Shown here piece by piece: positions 33,902 to 42,485 of a stretch of 64,000 bases of DNA (positions are counted from its first letter, which is position 1; every line of letters begins with the position of its first letter). The stretch is from JAJZRJ01 sp040757055 (GTDB taxonomy: Bacteria > Desulfobacterota > Desulfobulbia > Desulfobulbales > Desulfurivibrionaceae), in NCBI GenBank assembly GCA_040757055.1, contig JBFLXY010000008.1, forward strand, positions 1-64,000, written 5' to 3'. Below the pieces are notes generated by a model. It worked only from the letters and a program-made list of their open reading frames with translations, was not told where the DNA came from and did not search any database. A program made the translations under genes and the position numbers.

Positions 33902-36061
33902 ATGAGCAGAAAAAATCAACGGAGATGGGAAATGAAGAAAGCATATATTCCTGTAACCGCCATGCTGGCCGTCCTGCTTCCCCTGGCGAGTTATGCTGAC
34001 GACAAGAGCGCTGGCGGCTCAATCGAAGTGGCGCCCACCCTGGCGGATGTCAGCGGCAGCAAGGCAAAGTTCAACGAATACCGCGACATTGAAGATGGCC
34101 TGTACGGCGCTGTCCGGCTCTGGAAGGAAACGGATACTTTCTTCTTCAACTTCCAGGCCGATGACATCCTTTACGACACCCAGAGTTACCGGGTGCATGG
34201 TGGCGACTATGGCAGATATAAATTCAATCTTTTTTATGACGAAATTCCCCACAACCTGACCTACGACGCCAAGACCTTTTATTCCGGCGCCGGCACGGCA
34301 AACCTTACCTACAGCGGGGCCAACCTCGTCAATGTCGTCCCCTCGACCGACACCTCCACCTGGAACACCTTTGACTATGAGGTGGACCGCAAGAATCAGG
34401 GGGCAGGCCTCCGCCTGGATCTGCTGAAACCCCTCTACATGGATGTCTCCTTCAAGCAGGAAAAGCGGGAAGGCATCAAGCCTGCCGGCCTGGCACCCGG
34501 CACGACCGGCGGCAGCAGCGCCCTGGAACTGCCGGAACCGGTGGATTACGTCACCGACAACCTGAAGGCGGAAATCGGCTACTCCCTCGATCCCATCTTC
34601 GCCTCGGTTTCCTACCTCTACAGCAAGTTCGAGAACGACAACGACAACCTCTTTTTCCGGCACACCGTTTCGGCCAACTCCGATGCCTTTACCCTGGCGC
34701 CGGACAACGACTACTACAAGTTTGCCTTCAAGGGCGGGGCCAAGCTGCCGATGAGCAGCACCCTGAACCTCAATGCCGGTCGCTCGGTGGCAGAGACCTC
34801 GGTGGGGCTCTTCAGTTCGTTCCTCGACACAAACGGCGCCACCACGACCACCACGAGCTATGTCTTGTCGGATTCGGTGTTCGATGGCAAGGTGGTGACC
34901 ACCAACTACGACGTCATCTTGACCGGCAACCCGTTGTCGTTTCTTCACGGGAAGCTTTTCTACAAGTTTTACGAGAAAGAAAACAAATCAGACGAGATCA
35001 CCCATACCCGGGTGCTGGCCGGCCTAGACCCGTTCCACAACCACCTCTTTGGCTATGAAAAAGACACCTATGGCGGCGAGATCGGGATCAAGCTGCCGGC
35101 GAATTTCACCCTCACCCCGTCGTACAAGCATGTCAAAACGGAACGGCACCGCGGCGACCTGCCGGTGTCGAAGGATGACATCTACGGCATAGCGGCACGC
35201 TGGAGCGGGCTGGATTTCCTGACGGTCCGCGCCGGCTACGAACGGCTGGAACGCAGTTCCGACTGGCAGCAGCTGACTCTGGTAACCGGCACCCAGGCGA
35301 CCGCGAACGCCATCGAGCCGTTCATCAGGCGCTTTGATGCGGCGCCGTTGGATCAGGACACCTACAAACTCTCCCTGGATATCTCTCCCACCGACAACCT
35401 CGGCATTGGCTTGGGATACCAGCACAAAAAATCTGAGTACACCGACACCATCCTCGGCCTGCGCGACGATGAAACCGACATCTTTGACGTTTCCGCCGAC
35501 TACACCCTGGGCAAGGTGACCCTGGCCGGCTACTTCAGCTACGAAAAAACCGACCAGTTCCAGTTCCAGCGGCGCTTCACCAGTGCTGCCGCGGCAAATC
35601 CCCTCACCGACACCACGGTGGGCGATGGTCACTACAACTGGCAAATCAACGAAGAAAACATCAGCTATGATTATGGCCTCTCGGCGGAGGTCGCCCTGGT
35701 GCCCGACAAATGGCGGATCAAGGCCCAGTTCGATCACGTCAACTCCAATGGAACCCTGGATTTTACGTTGTATGAATCCATTCCTACCGATTTCACCAAC
35801 GACACCGTGGATCAGGCGAATTGGGACGACTACCGGAAGGATTCGCTCCAGCTCAAGGCGATCTACGACATCAACAAGAATCTGGTCTCCACCTTTGGCT
35901 ATGCCTACGAAAAGTACAAATACAGCGACGCTGCGCTGGACAATTACCGCTACTTCTTCAGCAACACGAGCCTGACCGCCACCAACTACCTGACCGGCGC
36001 CTACAAGGACCAGTCGTATGAGGCGAATGTGTTCTTTGCCACCATGAAGTATTCCTTCTAG
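33902..36061 (+). CDS. MtrB/PioB-family outer-membrane beta-barrel porin
   Basis: A 719-residue outer-membrane protein. A signal peptide (MLAVLLPLASYAD) is followed by many alternating amphipathic strands rich in Tyr, Phe, Asp and Asn, and it ends with Phe in MKYSF, the classical barrel C-terminus. The early stretch (YRDIEDGLYGAVRLWKETDTFFFNFQADDI) matches MtrB/PioB porins that sheathe a decaheme cytochrome. ATG 33902 has GGAGGG 6 nt upstream; ATG 33932 also has a GGAG and gives a more usual signal peptide. I see no N-terminal CxxC pair. A terminator follows. Confidence 0.9.
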   Translation: MSRKNQRRWEMKKAYIPVTAMLAVLLPLASYADDKSAGGSIEVAPTLADVSGSKAKFNEYRDIEDGLYGAVRLWKETDTFFFNFQADDILYDTQSYRVHGGDYGRYKFNLFYDEIPHNLTYDAKTFYSGAGTANLTYSGANLVNVVPSTDTSTWNTFDYEVDRKNQGAGLRLDLLKPLYMDVSFKQEKREGIKPAGLAPGTTGGSSALELPEPVDYVTDNLKAEIGYSLDPIFASVSYLYSKFENDNDNLFFRHTVSANSDAFTLAPDNDYYKFAFKGGAKLPMSSTLNLNAGRSVAETSVGLFSSFLDTNGATTTTTSYVLSDSVFDGKVVTTNYDVILTGNPLSFLHGKLFYKFYEKENKSDEITHTRVLAGLDPFHNHLFGYEKDTYGGEIGIKLPANFTLTPSYKHVKTERHRGDLPVSKDDIYGIAARWSGLDFLTVRAGYERLERSSDWQQLTLVTGTQATANAIEPFIRRFDAAPLDQDTYKLSLDISPTDNLGIGLGYQHKKSEYTDTILGLRDDETDIFDVSADYTLGKVTLAGYFSYEKTDQFQFQRRFTSAAAANPLTDTTVGDGHYNWQINEENISYDYGLSAEVALVPDKWRIKAQFDHVNSNGTLDFTLYESIPTDFTNDTVDQANWDDYRKDSLQLKAIYDINKNLVSTFGYAYEKYKYSDAALDNYRYFFSNTSLTATNYLTGAYKDQSYEANVFFATMKYSF

Positions 36062-36087
36062 GACACAGGGCACACCAGAAACAGAGC

Positions 36088-36124
36088 GGGCAGGGAGAGC
36101 CACCTCTCCCTGCCCTTCTTTTTT
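36088..36124 (+). terminator. Intrinsic terminator after the porin gene
   Basis: A perfect 12-bp stem, GGGCAGGGAGAG (36088-36099) with 36104-36115, a 4-nt loop, then TTCTTTTTT. It ends the cytochrome-porin operon. Confidence 0.92.
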
Positions 36125-36171
36125 CCGTCATCCCCCTTCCCTCCTGGCGCTCCTTTTGGTACCCTCTGGCC

Positions 36172-36720
36172 ATGACCGCCCGGCAGTTCGACCCGCTCAA
36201 CGACCGGTTGAGCCGCGACATCAGGAATCAGCTCTCCGAGGCCTTTGCCGAAGCGCTGGCAGCAGGGAACCTCGCCCCGGTCAACACGGTGGCGGCGCAC
36301 TATCGGGCCTCTGCCCTGGCTCCGTTTTATGAGGCATACATTGCCGCCCGGCTGGCCCGCTATCAGCAGGCGTTCCATGTCATCCGCGCCAACGGCGTGG
36401 ACGACGTGCTTGCCCGCGGCTTGGTGCTCTGGGATCTGGACCTCTTTTTCGAGGTGCACGAAATCCTCGAACACGCCTGGCACCACGCGCGCGGCACGGA
36501 AAAAGAAATTTACCAGGCCATGATCCGGGCGGCCGGGATGTACATCAAGCTCGCTATGGGTCAACCCGAGGCAGCGCGGAAGATGGCAACAAAGGCCGTA
36601 GCCGTTCTGGAAAGATACCGGGCACAGATGCCGGCCTGCCTCCCCCTTGACCGGCTGCTCGCAGCACTCAAGGCTCTCGACCCCCAGCCGCCCCGATTGT
36701 GCGAACCCCAGCGGAGCTGA
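36172..36720 (+). CDS. DUF309 domain protein
   Basis: A 182-residue protein. The C-terminal half carries the DUF309 signature DLFFEVHEILEHAWHHARGTEKEIYQAMIRAAGMYIKL, with conserved His and Glu residues in a helical bundle. The first half (about 80 residues) is not recognised. Function is unknown; the family often forms small helical metal-site-like bundles. It lies 6 bp before the MgtC-like gene. Confidence 0.85.
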   Translation: MTARQFDPLNDRLSRDIRNQLSEAFAEALAAGNLAPVNTVAAHYRASALAPFYEAYIAARLARYQQAFHVIRANGVDDVLARGLVLWDLDLFFEVHEILEHAWHHARGTEKEIYQAMIRAAGMYIKLAMGQPEAARKMATKAVAVLERYRAQMPACLPLDRLLAALKALDPQPPRLCEPQRS

Positions 36721-36725
36721 ACACC

Positions 36726-37223
36726 ATGCCCCTGTTCGAGCCCTACAACCAGATTTTCTGGCAGCGCATCCTCGTCGCCATTCTCTGCGGAGGCATCATC
36801 GGCCTGGAACGCCAGCTGCGCGGCAAGCCTGCCGGCATCCGCACCAGCATCCTCATCTGCCTCGGCACCGAGGTCTTTGTCGCCCTGGGCGCCCTGCTCA
36901 CCGCCGTTCCCGGCGCCGACCCCAGCCGGGTGGTGGGCCAGGTGGTCACCGGCATCGGTTTCCTCGGTGCCGGCGTCATCATGGCCAAGGAGGGACTGGT
37001 GCAGGGCGTCACCTCGGCGGCGGTGATCTGGGTTCTGGCCGCCATCGGTTCGGCCATCGGCCTTGGCTACGAACACGGCGCCGTGGTGCTGGCAGTCATC
37101 ACCGTCGGCGTGCTCACCGGCGTCGAACTTCTGGAAAACACCTTCCACAAGTTGCGGGAAGGAGTACACAGCCCGCCGCTCCCCTTCAAGCGGCGACGCG
37201 ACGACCATACCGACCATCCATAA
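36726..37223 (+). CDS. MgtC/SapB-family membrane protein
   Basis: A 165-residue inner-membrane protein with about four or five helices. The family motifs GGIIGLERQLRGKPAGIRTSILICLGTEVF and VVTGIGFLGAGVIMAKEGLVQGVTSAAVIW are complete. The soluble C-terminal domain of full MgtC is missing, so it is the short SapB/YhiD form. Members have been linked to magnesium limitation and acid stress. ATG 36726 is preferred over an in-frame upstream ATG at 36699 that lies inside the DUF309 gene. Confidence 0.9.
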   Translation: MPLFEPYNQIFWQRILVAILCGGIIGLERQLRGKPAGIRTSILICLGTEVFVALGALLTAVPGADPSRVVGQVVTGIGFLGAGVIMAKEGLVQGVTSAAVIWVLAAIGSAIGLGYEHGAVVLAVITVGVLTGVELLENTFHKLREGVHSPPLPFKRRRDDHTDHP

Positions 37224-37242
37224 CCTTCACCCTCAAAAAACC

Positions 37243-38262
37243 ATGCCCGACGCCACTCTGCCCCCCTTTGTCCGCCTGCTCCTCTCGCCTGCCAGCTACC
37301 CCCATCCGGCCACGGAGGTCAAGCTGGTCCAGACCCACATCTCCTACGTCTTCCTGGCCGGCGACTTTGTCTACAAGTTCAAGAAGCCGGTGAACTTCGG
37401 CTTCCTCGACTTCACCACCCTGGAGAAGCGCAAACATTTCTGCGAGCAGGAGTTGCTCCTCAATCGCCGCCTCTGCCCGGACCTTTACCTCGGCACCGTG
37501 ACGGTGAACGAGACAGGCGGCACGCTGGCCCTCAACGGCCCAGGCGAACCAGTGGAATTCGGGGTCAAGATGGCACGCATGCCGGAAGAGGGGATGATGG
37601 CCAACTTCATTGCCAGCGGCAAGCTCGACCGGGCCATGGTCGACCGCATCGTCGCCATCCTGGTGCCTTTCTACCGGAAGGCCGAAGGTGGGCCGGAAAT
37701 CCAAAAATTCGGCTCGGCCCAGGCGGTGAGCGTCAATGTGCTGGAGAACTTCGACCAGACCACCGGCTTCATCGGCTGCCCGTCGCTCTCCCAGCAGCAA
37801 TTCGACACCATCAGCAACTACGCCAAGGGGGTGCTCGCCCAGGAGGCGCGCTTCAATGAGCGCATCGCTGCCGGCCGCATCCGCGACTGCCACGGCGACC
37901 TCTACTCCGCCAACATCTGCTTCGACGGCGACAAAGTCCACGTCTTTGACTGCATCGAGTTCAACCAGCGCTTCCGTTACTGCGACGTGGCCAGCGACGT
38001 GGCTTTCCTGGCCATGGACCTCGATTTCCACGGCCTCGCCGACCTTTCCCGCTCCTTCATCGAGACCTTTGTGGCCACGTCGGGAGACACCGGGCTGCCC
38101 GCCATGCTCAACTTCTACAAATGCTACCGGGCCTACGTGCGGGGCAAGATCAACCTCTTCACCGCCCATGCGCCGGAGGTGGACAATGCCACAAAGGCGG
38201 CGTGCTTTGCGATGGCGGGAAAATACTTTGCCCTGGCGGAGCAGTATGCCACGGCACAATGA
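37243..38262 (+). CDS. Aminoglycoside-phosphotransferase-like kinase domain protein (COG2187 type)
   Basis: A 339-residue protein with an atypical kinase fold. ATP-lobe features are ISYVFLAGDFVYKFKKPVNFGFLDF. The catalytic loop is RDCHGDLYSANICF, followed by the metal-binding Asp in VHVFDCIEFNQRFRYCDVASDVAFLAMDLD. In many genomes this domain is fused to a P-loop kinase domain; here that domain is encoded separately at 38383, with a hairpin repeat between. Substrate unknown. Confidence 0.85.
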   Translation: MPDATLPPFVRLLLSPASYPHPATEVKLVQTHISYVFLAGDFVYKFKKPVNFGFLDFTTLEKRKHFCEQELLLNRRLCPDLYLGTVTVNETGGTLALNGPGEPVEFGVKMARMPEEGMMANFIASGKLDRAMVDRIVAILVPFYRKAEGGPEIQKFGSAQAVSVNVLENFDQTTGFIGCPSLSQQQFDTISNYAKGVLAQEARFNERIAAGRIRDCHGDLYSANICFDGDKVHVFDCIEFNQRFRYCDVASDVAFLAMDLDFHGLADLSRSFIETFVATSGDTGLPAMLNFYKCYRAYVRGKINLFTAHAPEVDNATKAACFAMAGKYFALAEQYATAQ

Positions 38263-38345
38263 AGGCAAAGGGCAAAAGGGGGAAGGCAAAAATCGAGGAA
38301 ACGTACCGCGCTTTTTGACTTTTGCCTTATCACTTTTGCCCTCCC
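38262..38345. repeat. Degenerate 7-bp inverted repeat (family B)
   Basis: Left arm of AAGGCAA-type units (38262-38292), right arm of CTTTTGCC/CTTTTTGA-type units (38311-38345). The centre has GAAACGTACC at 38298-38307, identical to the centre of the element at 39432. It begins at the stop codon of the kinase-like gene. Confidence 0.75.
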
Positions 38346-38382
38346 GCAAGGCTACGCCGCGAAGTTGAAAACGGATACCGCC

Positions 38383-38955
38383 ATGAATACTTCCTCTGAT
38401 CGCCCCGCCATTTACGTCTTCTTCGGCCTGATCGCCACCGGCAAGTCCACCCTGGCCCAGGCGTGGGCCGAGCGCCATGGCTTGGCCTACGCCAACTCCG
38501 ACGTGGTGCGCAAGGAGCTGGCGGGATTATCCCCCACTGCCAGCCAGAAGGAGGGGGTGGACCAGGGCATCTACACCAGGGAATTCAGCCGCAAGACCTA
38601 CGACGCCCTGCTCGCCCGGGCCGAGGCGGCAATCGGGCAGGGAAGGGGGGTGATCCTCGATGCATCCTACCAGAACCGCGAGGAACGCGGCAAGGTGGTG
38701 ACCCTGGCAAGTCGCCTCAAGACTCCGGTCCGCTTTGTTCTCTGCGACTGCGACGATGCGGTGAAAAAAGCGCGGCTGGCGCTTCGCGCCCAGGATCCCG
38801 ACGCGGTTTCGGACGGCCGCTGGGAGATCTATCTCCAGCAGAAGGCGCGCTTCGAGACGCCGACCGAGCTTGCGGCCGACCAGCTCGTTCGCCTGGATAC
38901 CGATCTGCGTATCGACGCGGCCCTTGACAAACTCGACCAGCTGCTGCAATGGTGA
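38383..38955 (+). CDS. P-loop kinase-like ATPase (COG0645 type)
   Basis: A 190-residue protein with Walker A GLIATGKSTLAQAWA, an early NSDVVRKELAG, a Walker-B-like GVILDASYQNREERG and an arginine-rich lid (RLALRAQDPDAVSDGRWEIYLQ). It matches the AAA/zeta-toxin-like small-molecule kinase domain that is normally fused to the COG2187 domain. ATG 38383 is taken; an upstream TTG at 38365 is unlikely. A substrate cannot be named. Confidence 0.85.
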   Translation: MNTSSDRPAIYVFFGLIATGKSTLAQAWAERHGLAYANSDVVRKELAGLSPTASQKEGVDQGIYTREFSRKTYDALLARAEAAIGQGRGVILDASYQNREERGKVVTLASRLKTPVRFVLCDCDDAVKKARLALRAQDPDAVSDGRWEIYLQQKARFETPTELAADQLVRLDTDLRIDAALDKLDQLLQW

Positions 38956-38990
38956 GGGCACCACAACGGATTTTGCCGAAGGACACGCTT

Positions 38991-39422
38991 ATGAACACCC
39001 GCATCCACGTCTTGCGCTTCCCCAAAGAGGTCATCGACCAGCCCATCATCTGCAACCTGGTCAAAAAATTCGACATCGAGTTCAACATCCTCAAGGCCAC
39101 CATCCTCATGCAGCAGGAAGGGGTGATGGTGCTGGAACTGAGCGGCCACAAGGCCAACGTCCGGAAGGGGATCAAGTATCTCGAAGAGATGGGGGTCAAG
39201 GTGCAGAGCCTGGCGGGCAGCATCCGCCGCGATGACGAGAAATGCTACCAGTGCGGCGCCTGCACCGGCATCTGTCCCACCGGCGCCCTGCACATCGTCC
39301 GTCCCGAGATGGCGGTGGCCTTCGACCCGGACAAGTGCACGGCCTGCGGCCTCTGCGTCGGCGTCTGCCCGGCCCGCGCCATGGAGGTTTCGCTGAATGG
39401 CGATATCGAGCTCGCCGCCTAA
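38991..39422 (+). CDS. NIL-domain di-cluster ferredoxin
   Basis: A 143-residue protein. The N-terminal NIL domain (about 1-80; VIDQPIICNLVKKFDIEFNILKATI...) is the ligand-binding-like module also found on methionine transporter ATPases. Two [4Fe-4S] motifs follow: CYQCGACTGICPTGAL and CTACGLCVGVCPARAM. Such NIL-ferredoxins are associated with sulfur or methionine-linked redox steps; the exact partner is unknown. It converges on the ASKHA gene with a repeat hairpin between them. Confidence 0.9.
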   Translation: MNTRIHVLRFPKEVIDQPIICNLVKKFDIEFNILKATILMQQEGVMVLELSGHKANVRKGIKYLEEMGVKVQSLAGSIRRDDEKCYQCGACTGICPTGALHIVRPEMAVAFDPDKCTACGLCVGVCPARAMEVSLNGDIELAA

Positions 39423-39431
39423 AGCAGCGAG

Positions 39432-39516
39432 ATGGCAAAAGTGACAAGTCAAAAGGCAAAAATAAAGAAACGTACCACTCTCTTTGCCTTTTGACTTTTA
39501 CTTTTTGCCTTCAGCC
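39432..39516. repeat. Degenerate 7-bp inverted repeat (family B)
   Basis: Left arm ATGGCAAAAGTGACAAGTCA onward (39432-39466), centre GAAACGTACC at 39467-39476, right arm with CTTTGCCTTTTGACTTTTA-type units (39480-39516). The stop codon of the ASKHA gene (39511-39513) lies inside the right arm. It separates two convergent genes. Confidence 0.8.
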
Positions 39517-41484
39517 TTCCCGCTCCAACCGCGCCCGCACCCTCGGAAACAACCCCATGTCCGTGTGGGGCAGGAAGTGCGAGGCGATGTACTGGTCCTT
39601 GAAGTGGGGCACCTCGGAGAGTTCAAAGCTCGTCATCCGCCGCACCACCTCCACCACGTCCTGCCGGATGTGGTTGCTCATCTCGCTCATCCAGGCACCC
39701 AGCAGCGAGCCGTTGCCCACGTAGAGCACGCGCCCGGTCTCCACCTCGGGCAAGAGCCCCACGGTCATGGCGGCGTCGAGATCGATGTAGCTGCCAAAGG
39801 CGCCGGCCAGGATGATCTGCTCGATGCCGTCCATGGTGAGCCCCACCTCCTCCACCAGGGTCTTGACTCCCGCGTAGATGGCGGCCTTGGCCCGGATGAA
39901 ATTCTCGATGTCCACCTCGTTGAGCACAATGTCGTGGCCGCTGCCTGACTCCGCGGCCCAGGCCAGCACGAACTCGTAGCCGCTCTTCCCCTCGCGCAAC
40001 CGCGGGGTGGCCACGGTGCGGCTGAACTTGCCGCTGGGGTCGATCACCCCCTGTTCCAGGAAGGTGGCAACGATCACCAGCAGGCCGGAGCCGCAGATGC
40101 CCACCGGCGGCTTGTTGCCGACGGTGAGGTTCATCGGCTCGTACGTTTCCGGGTCGAGGCTGAAGTCCTCGATGGCGCCCTCGGCCGCCCGCATGCCGTG
40201 GGTGATGCCGCCGCCCTCAAAGGCGGGCCCGGCCGAACAGGCCGCGCAGACCAGCCACTCCTTGTTGCCGATGACGATCTCGGCGTTGGTGCCGATGTCC
40301 ACGTAGAGGGTGACGAGATCGGTGCGGTAAAGGCCCGAGCCCATCACCCCGGCCACGATGTCTCCGCCCACGTAGCTGGAGATGGAAGGGTAGAGCAGGG
40401 CCACCGCATGGCGGGGCAGGTCGAGGCGCAGGTCCATGGCGCGGATGGGCGGCAGGAAGGTGGTGACCGGCACATAGGGCGCGCGCCGGATGTGGCGCGG
40501 GTCGAGGTGGAGCAGGAGATGGGTCATGGTGGTGTTGCCGGCCAGGGTGATGGAGCCGATCTCCTCGCGCTGGATCGGCCCGCGCTCCGGCCCTTCCGGC
40601 ACCCTGGCCTTCATGAGCAGGGTGTCGATGACGCCGTTGATGGTGGAGGTGACCAGCTCCTGCATGAGGTCGAGCCCCTTGGGCTTCTCCGCGTAGATGA
40701 TGCGGGAGATGACATCCTCGCCGTAGCTGATTTGCCCGTTGTACTCGCCGGCCCGGGCGAGCACCGCGCCGGTGTTGAGGTCGATGAGGATGCCGTAGAC
40801 CGTGGTGGTGCCGATGTCGAAGGCCAGGCCGAAGTTGCGGTGGGTCCAGTTGCCGGGCTGGACGTCCATCATATACTTCTTGCCGCTGCGCACCGGATTG
40901 GCGATGGTGGCCGTGACCCGGAAGTCGTCGGCCCGCAGGGCATCCGGCACCTTTCGGAGCACCGGCAGCGAGATGACCACCCCGCGTTCGTCGTACTGGT
41001 TGCTTAGGCCCTGGAGGATGCGGCCGGCGTCGGCCATGTTGTCGTGCGCCGCAGGCCGGGGCAGTTCCAGGAAGAATTTCTCCACCGGCGGCTGGAAGAT
41101 GCCTTCCTCGCGGAGATCCTCGATGTTGTACACATGCATCCGCGCCCGGTGTCGCTGCGGAATCTCGGTGGTGAGGCCGCCCTTGCCCATGCCGGAAGTG
41201 GCCGGAATGCGCACGGTGACCACGCCCGCCACCTGGGCGGTGCAGGCCTGGCGCCAGCCGGCGCCGAACTCCTCGTCGGAGAGCTTTTCGCTCCTGCCGC
41301 CCGCCACCGTGCCCTGTTCGATGAGCACGCGGCACTTGCCGCACACCCCGCTGCCGCCGCAGGAGGCGTTGATGTGGATTCCGGCCTGGCGCGCGGCCTT
41401 GATGATGGTGTCGCCCCCCTTCACCTCCGCGGTGCGGCCGCTGGGCAGAAAGGTGACGCGGGCGAAGGTGGTTTCGTCTGCCAT
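39511..41484 (-). CDS. ASKHA-domain ferredoxin (corrinoid-protein activator-like)
   Basis: A 657-residue protein. An N-terminal 2Fe-2S ferredoxin domain (CGGSGVCGKCRVLIEQG with later Cys in WRQACTAQV) precedes a middle domain and a C-terminal actin-like ATPase fold: NFGLAFDIGTTTVYGILIDL, ITLAGNTTMTHLLLHL, YVDIGTNAEIVIG and IILAGAFGSYIDLDAAM. This is the RamA/RACE-like architecture, which reductively reactivates cob(II)alamin in methyl-transferring corrinoid proteins. ATG 41484 overlaps the stop of the FAD subunit by 1 bp, so it belongs to the formate dehydrogenase operon. Confidence 0.88.
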   Translation of the reverse strand: MADETTFARVTFLPSGRTAEVKGGDTIIKAARQAGIHINASCGGSGVCGKCRVLIEQGTVAGGRSEKLSDEEFGAGWRQACTAQVAGVVTVRIPATSGMGKGGLTTEIPQRHRARMHVYNIEDLREEGIFQPPVEKFFLELPRPAAHDNMADAGRILQGLSNQYDERGVVISLPVLRKVPDALRADDFRVTATIANPVRSGKKYMMDVQPGNWTHRNFGLAFDIGTTTVYGILIDLNTGAVLARAGEYNGQISYGEDVISRIIYAEKPKGLDLMQELVTSTINGVIDTLLMKARVPEGPERGPIQREEIGSITLAGNTTMTHLLLHLDPRHIRRAPYVPVTTFLPPIRAMDLRLDLPRHAVALLYPSISSYVGGDIVAGVMGSGLYRTDLVTLYVDIGTNAEIVIGNKEWLVCAACSAGPAFEGGGITHGMRAAEGAIEDFSLDPETYEPMNLTVGNKPPVGICGSGLLVIVATFLEQGVIDPSGKFSRTVATPRLREGKSGYEFVLAWAAESGSGHDIVLNEVDIENFIRAKAAIYAGVKTLVEEVGLTMDGIEQIILAGAFGSYIDLDAAMTVGLLPEVETGRVLYVGNGSLLGAWMSEMSNHIRQDVVEVVRRMTSFELSEVPHFKDQYIASHFLPHTDMGLFPRVRARLEREG

Positions 41485-42332
41485 CAGGGGAGCTCCATCA
41501 CATGCAGGGTGTTGAGTTCCGCCTTGGTGAAGACCGGGCCATCGACGCAGACCAGTTTGTGGTCGAGATGACAGTGGCGGCAGAGGCCGACCCCACACTT
41601 CATGTGGCGTTCCAGGGTGGTGATGATGTCGTGGTCGCCAAAGCCCTTGGCGCTCAAGGCGGCCAGGGTGAACTTGATCATGAGCGGCGGCCCGCAGACC
41701 AGGGCCTTGCTGGTGGAGGGATCGAGCGAAACCTGATCGAGCAGCCTGGGCACCACGCCGGTCTCACCCGTCCAGCCGGGCTCCGGGGTGTCCACCGTGA
41801 GCAGGCATTTCACGCCGCTCTTTTTTTCCCAGCGGGCCAGATCATCGCGGAAGGCGATGTCCGATGGGGTCCGGCTGCCGTAGAGGATGGTGATGGTGCC
41901 ATACCGTTTTCGTTCCACAAGGCAGGACTCGATCACCGCACGGAGGGGGGCCAGGCCGATGCCGCCCCCCACAAACACCAGATTTTTGCCAGAAAGGTCA
42001 GACATGGGGAAAAAACGGCCGTAAGGACCCCGTAGAGCGACGATCGCCCCTTGGGCAAGCGAGTGCATTGCCGAGGTCAATTTCCCCGCTCTCCGCACGC
42101 TTAAATGAATTTCGCCCGGGGTGGCCCGCTGTGCCGAGGAAATCGAGATGGGTGCCTCCCCGCAATGGGGAACCGAGACCATGACAAACTGGCCGGGCTC
42201 GTAGCAAAAGGCCGCATGCACCTCCGGGTCGGTAAAGGCGAGGACAAAGGTCCTGATCTGGGAGTTCTCCTCGATGACCTTCAGGATGCGCGCCGGTTTC
42301 GGCAGGTAGGGGTCAGGCAGATGGTGGGGCAT
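41484..42332 (-). CDS. FAD/NAD(P)-binding oxidoreductase subunit (AsrB/HydG type)
   Basis: A 282-residue flavoprotein of the ferredoxin-NADP reductase type. The FAD part contains CYEPGQFVMVSVP and PISISSAQ; the NAD(P) part has VFVGGGIGLAPLRAVIES and ALVCGPPLMIKF. The C-terminal [2Fe-2S] motif CGVGLCRHCHLDHKLVCVDGPVF is as in PyrK and sulfhydrogenase gamma subunits. With the preceding iron-sulfur subunit it forms a diaphorase module, so I infer that formate dehydrogenase exchanges electrons with NAD(P)H. Confidence 0.88.
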   Translation of the reverse strand: MPHHLPDPYLPKPARILKVIEENSQIRTFVLAFTDPEVHAAFCYEPGQFVMVSVPHCGEAPISISSAQRATPGEIHLSVRRAGKLTSAMHSLAQGAIVALRGPYGRFFPMSDLSGKNLVFVGGGIGLAPLRAVIESCLVERKRYGTITILYGSRTPSDIAFRDDLARWEKKSGVKCLLTVDTPEPGWTGETGVVPRLLDQVSLDPSTSKALVCGPPLMIKFTLAALSAKGFGDHDIITTLERHMKCGVGLCRHCHLDHKLVCVDGPVFTKAELNTLHVMELP

Positions 42333-42398
42333 GGGAATACTCTCTCCTCATCCGGTTACGATTCTTTACCTCGCCTGCGGTTCATCTCGCGCTGCCCG

Positions 42399-42482
42399 AA
42401 GTCAAAAGGCACATGGCAAAGGCCAAAAAGAAAGGAATGCTCCTTCCGCACTCTTTGCCTTTTTCCTTTTGCCATTTGACGT
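42399..42482. repeat. Degenerate 7-bp inverted repeat (family B)
   Basis: Left arm of AAGTCAA, AAGGCAC and GGCAAAG-like units (42399-42434), centre GGAATGCTCCTTCC, right arm of CTTTGCC/CTTTTGC/CATTTGAC units (42451-42482). It lies inside the formate dehydrogenase operon, between the iron-sulfur and FAD subunit genes. Confidence 0.7.
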
Positions 42483-42485
42483 TCT

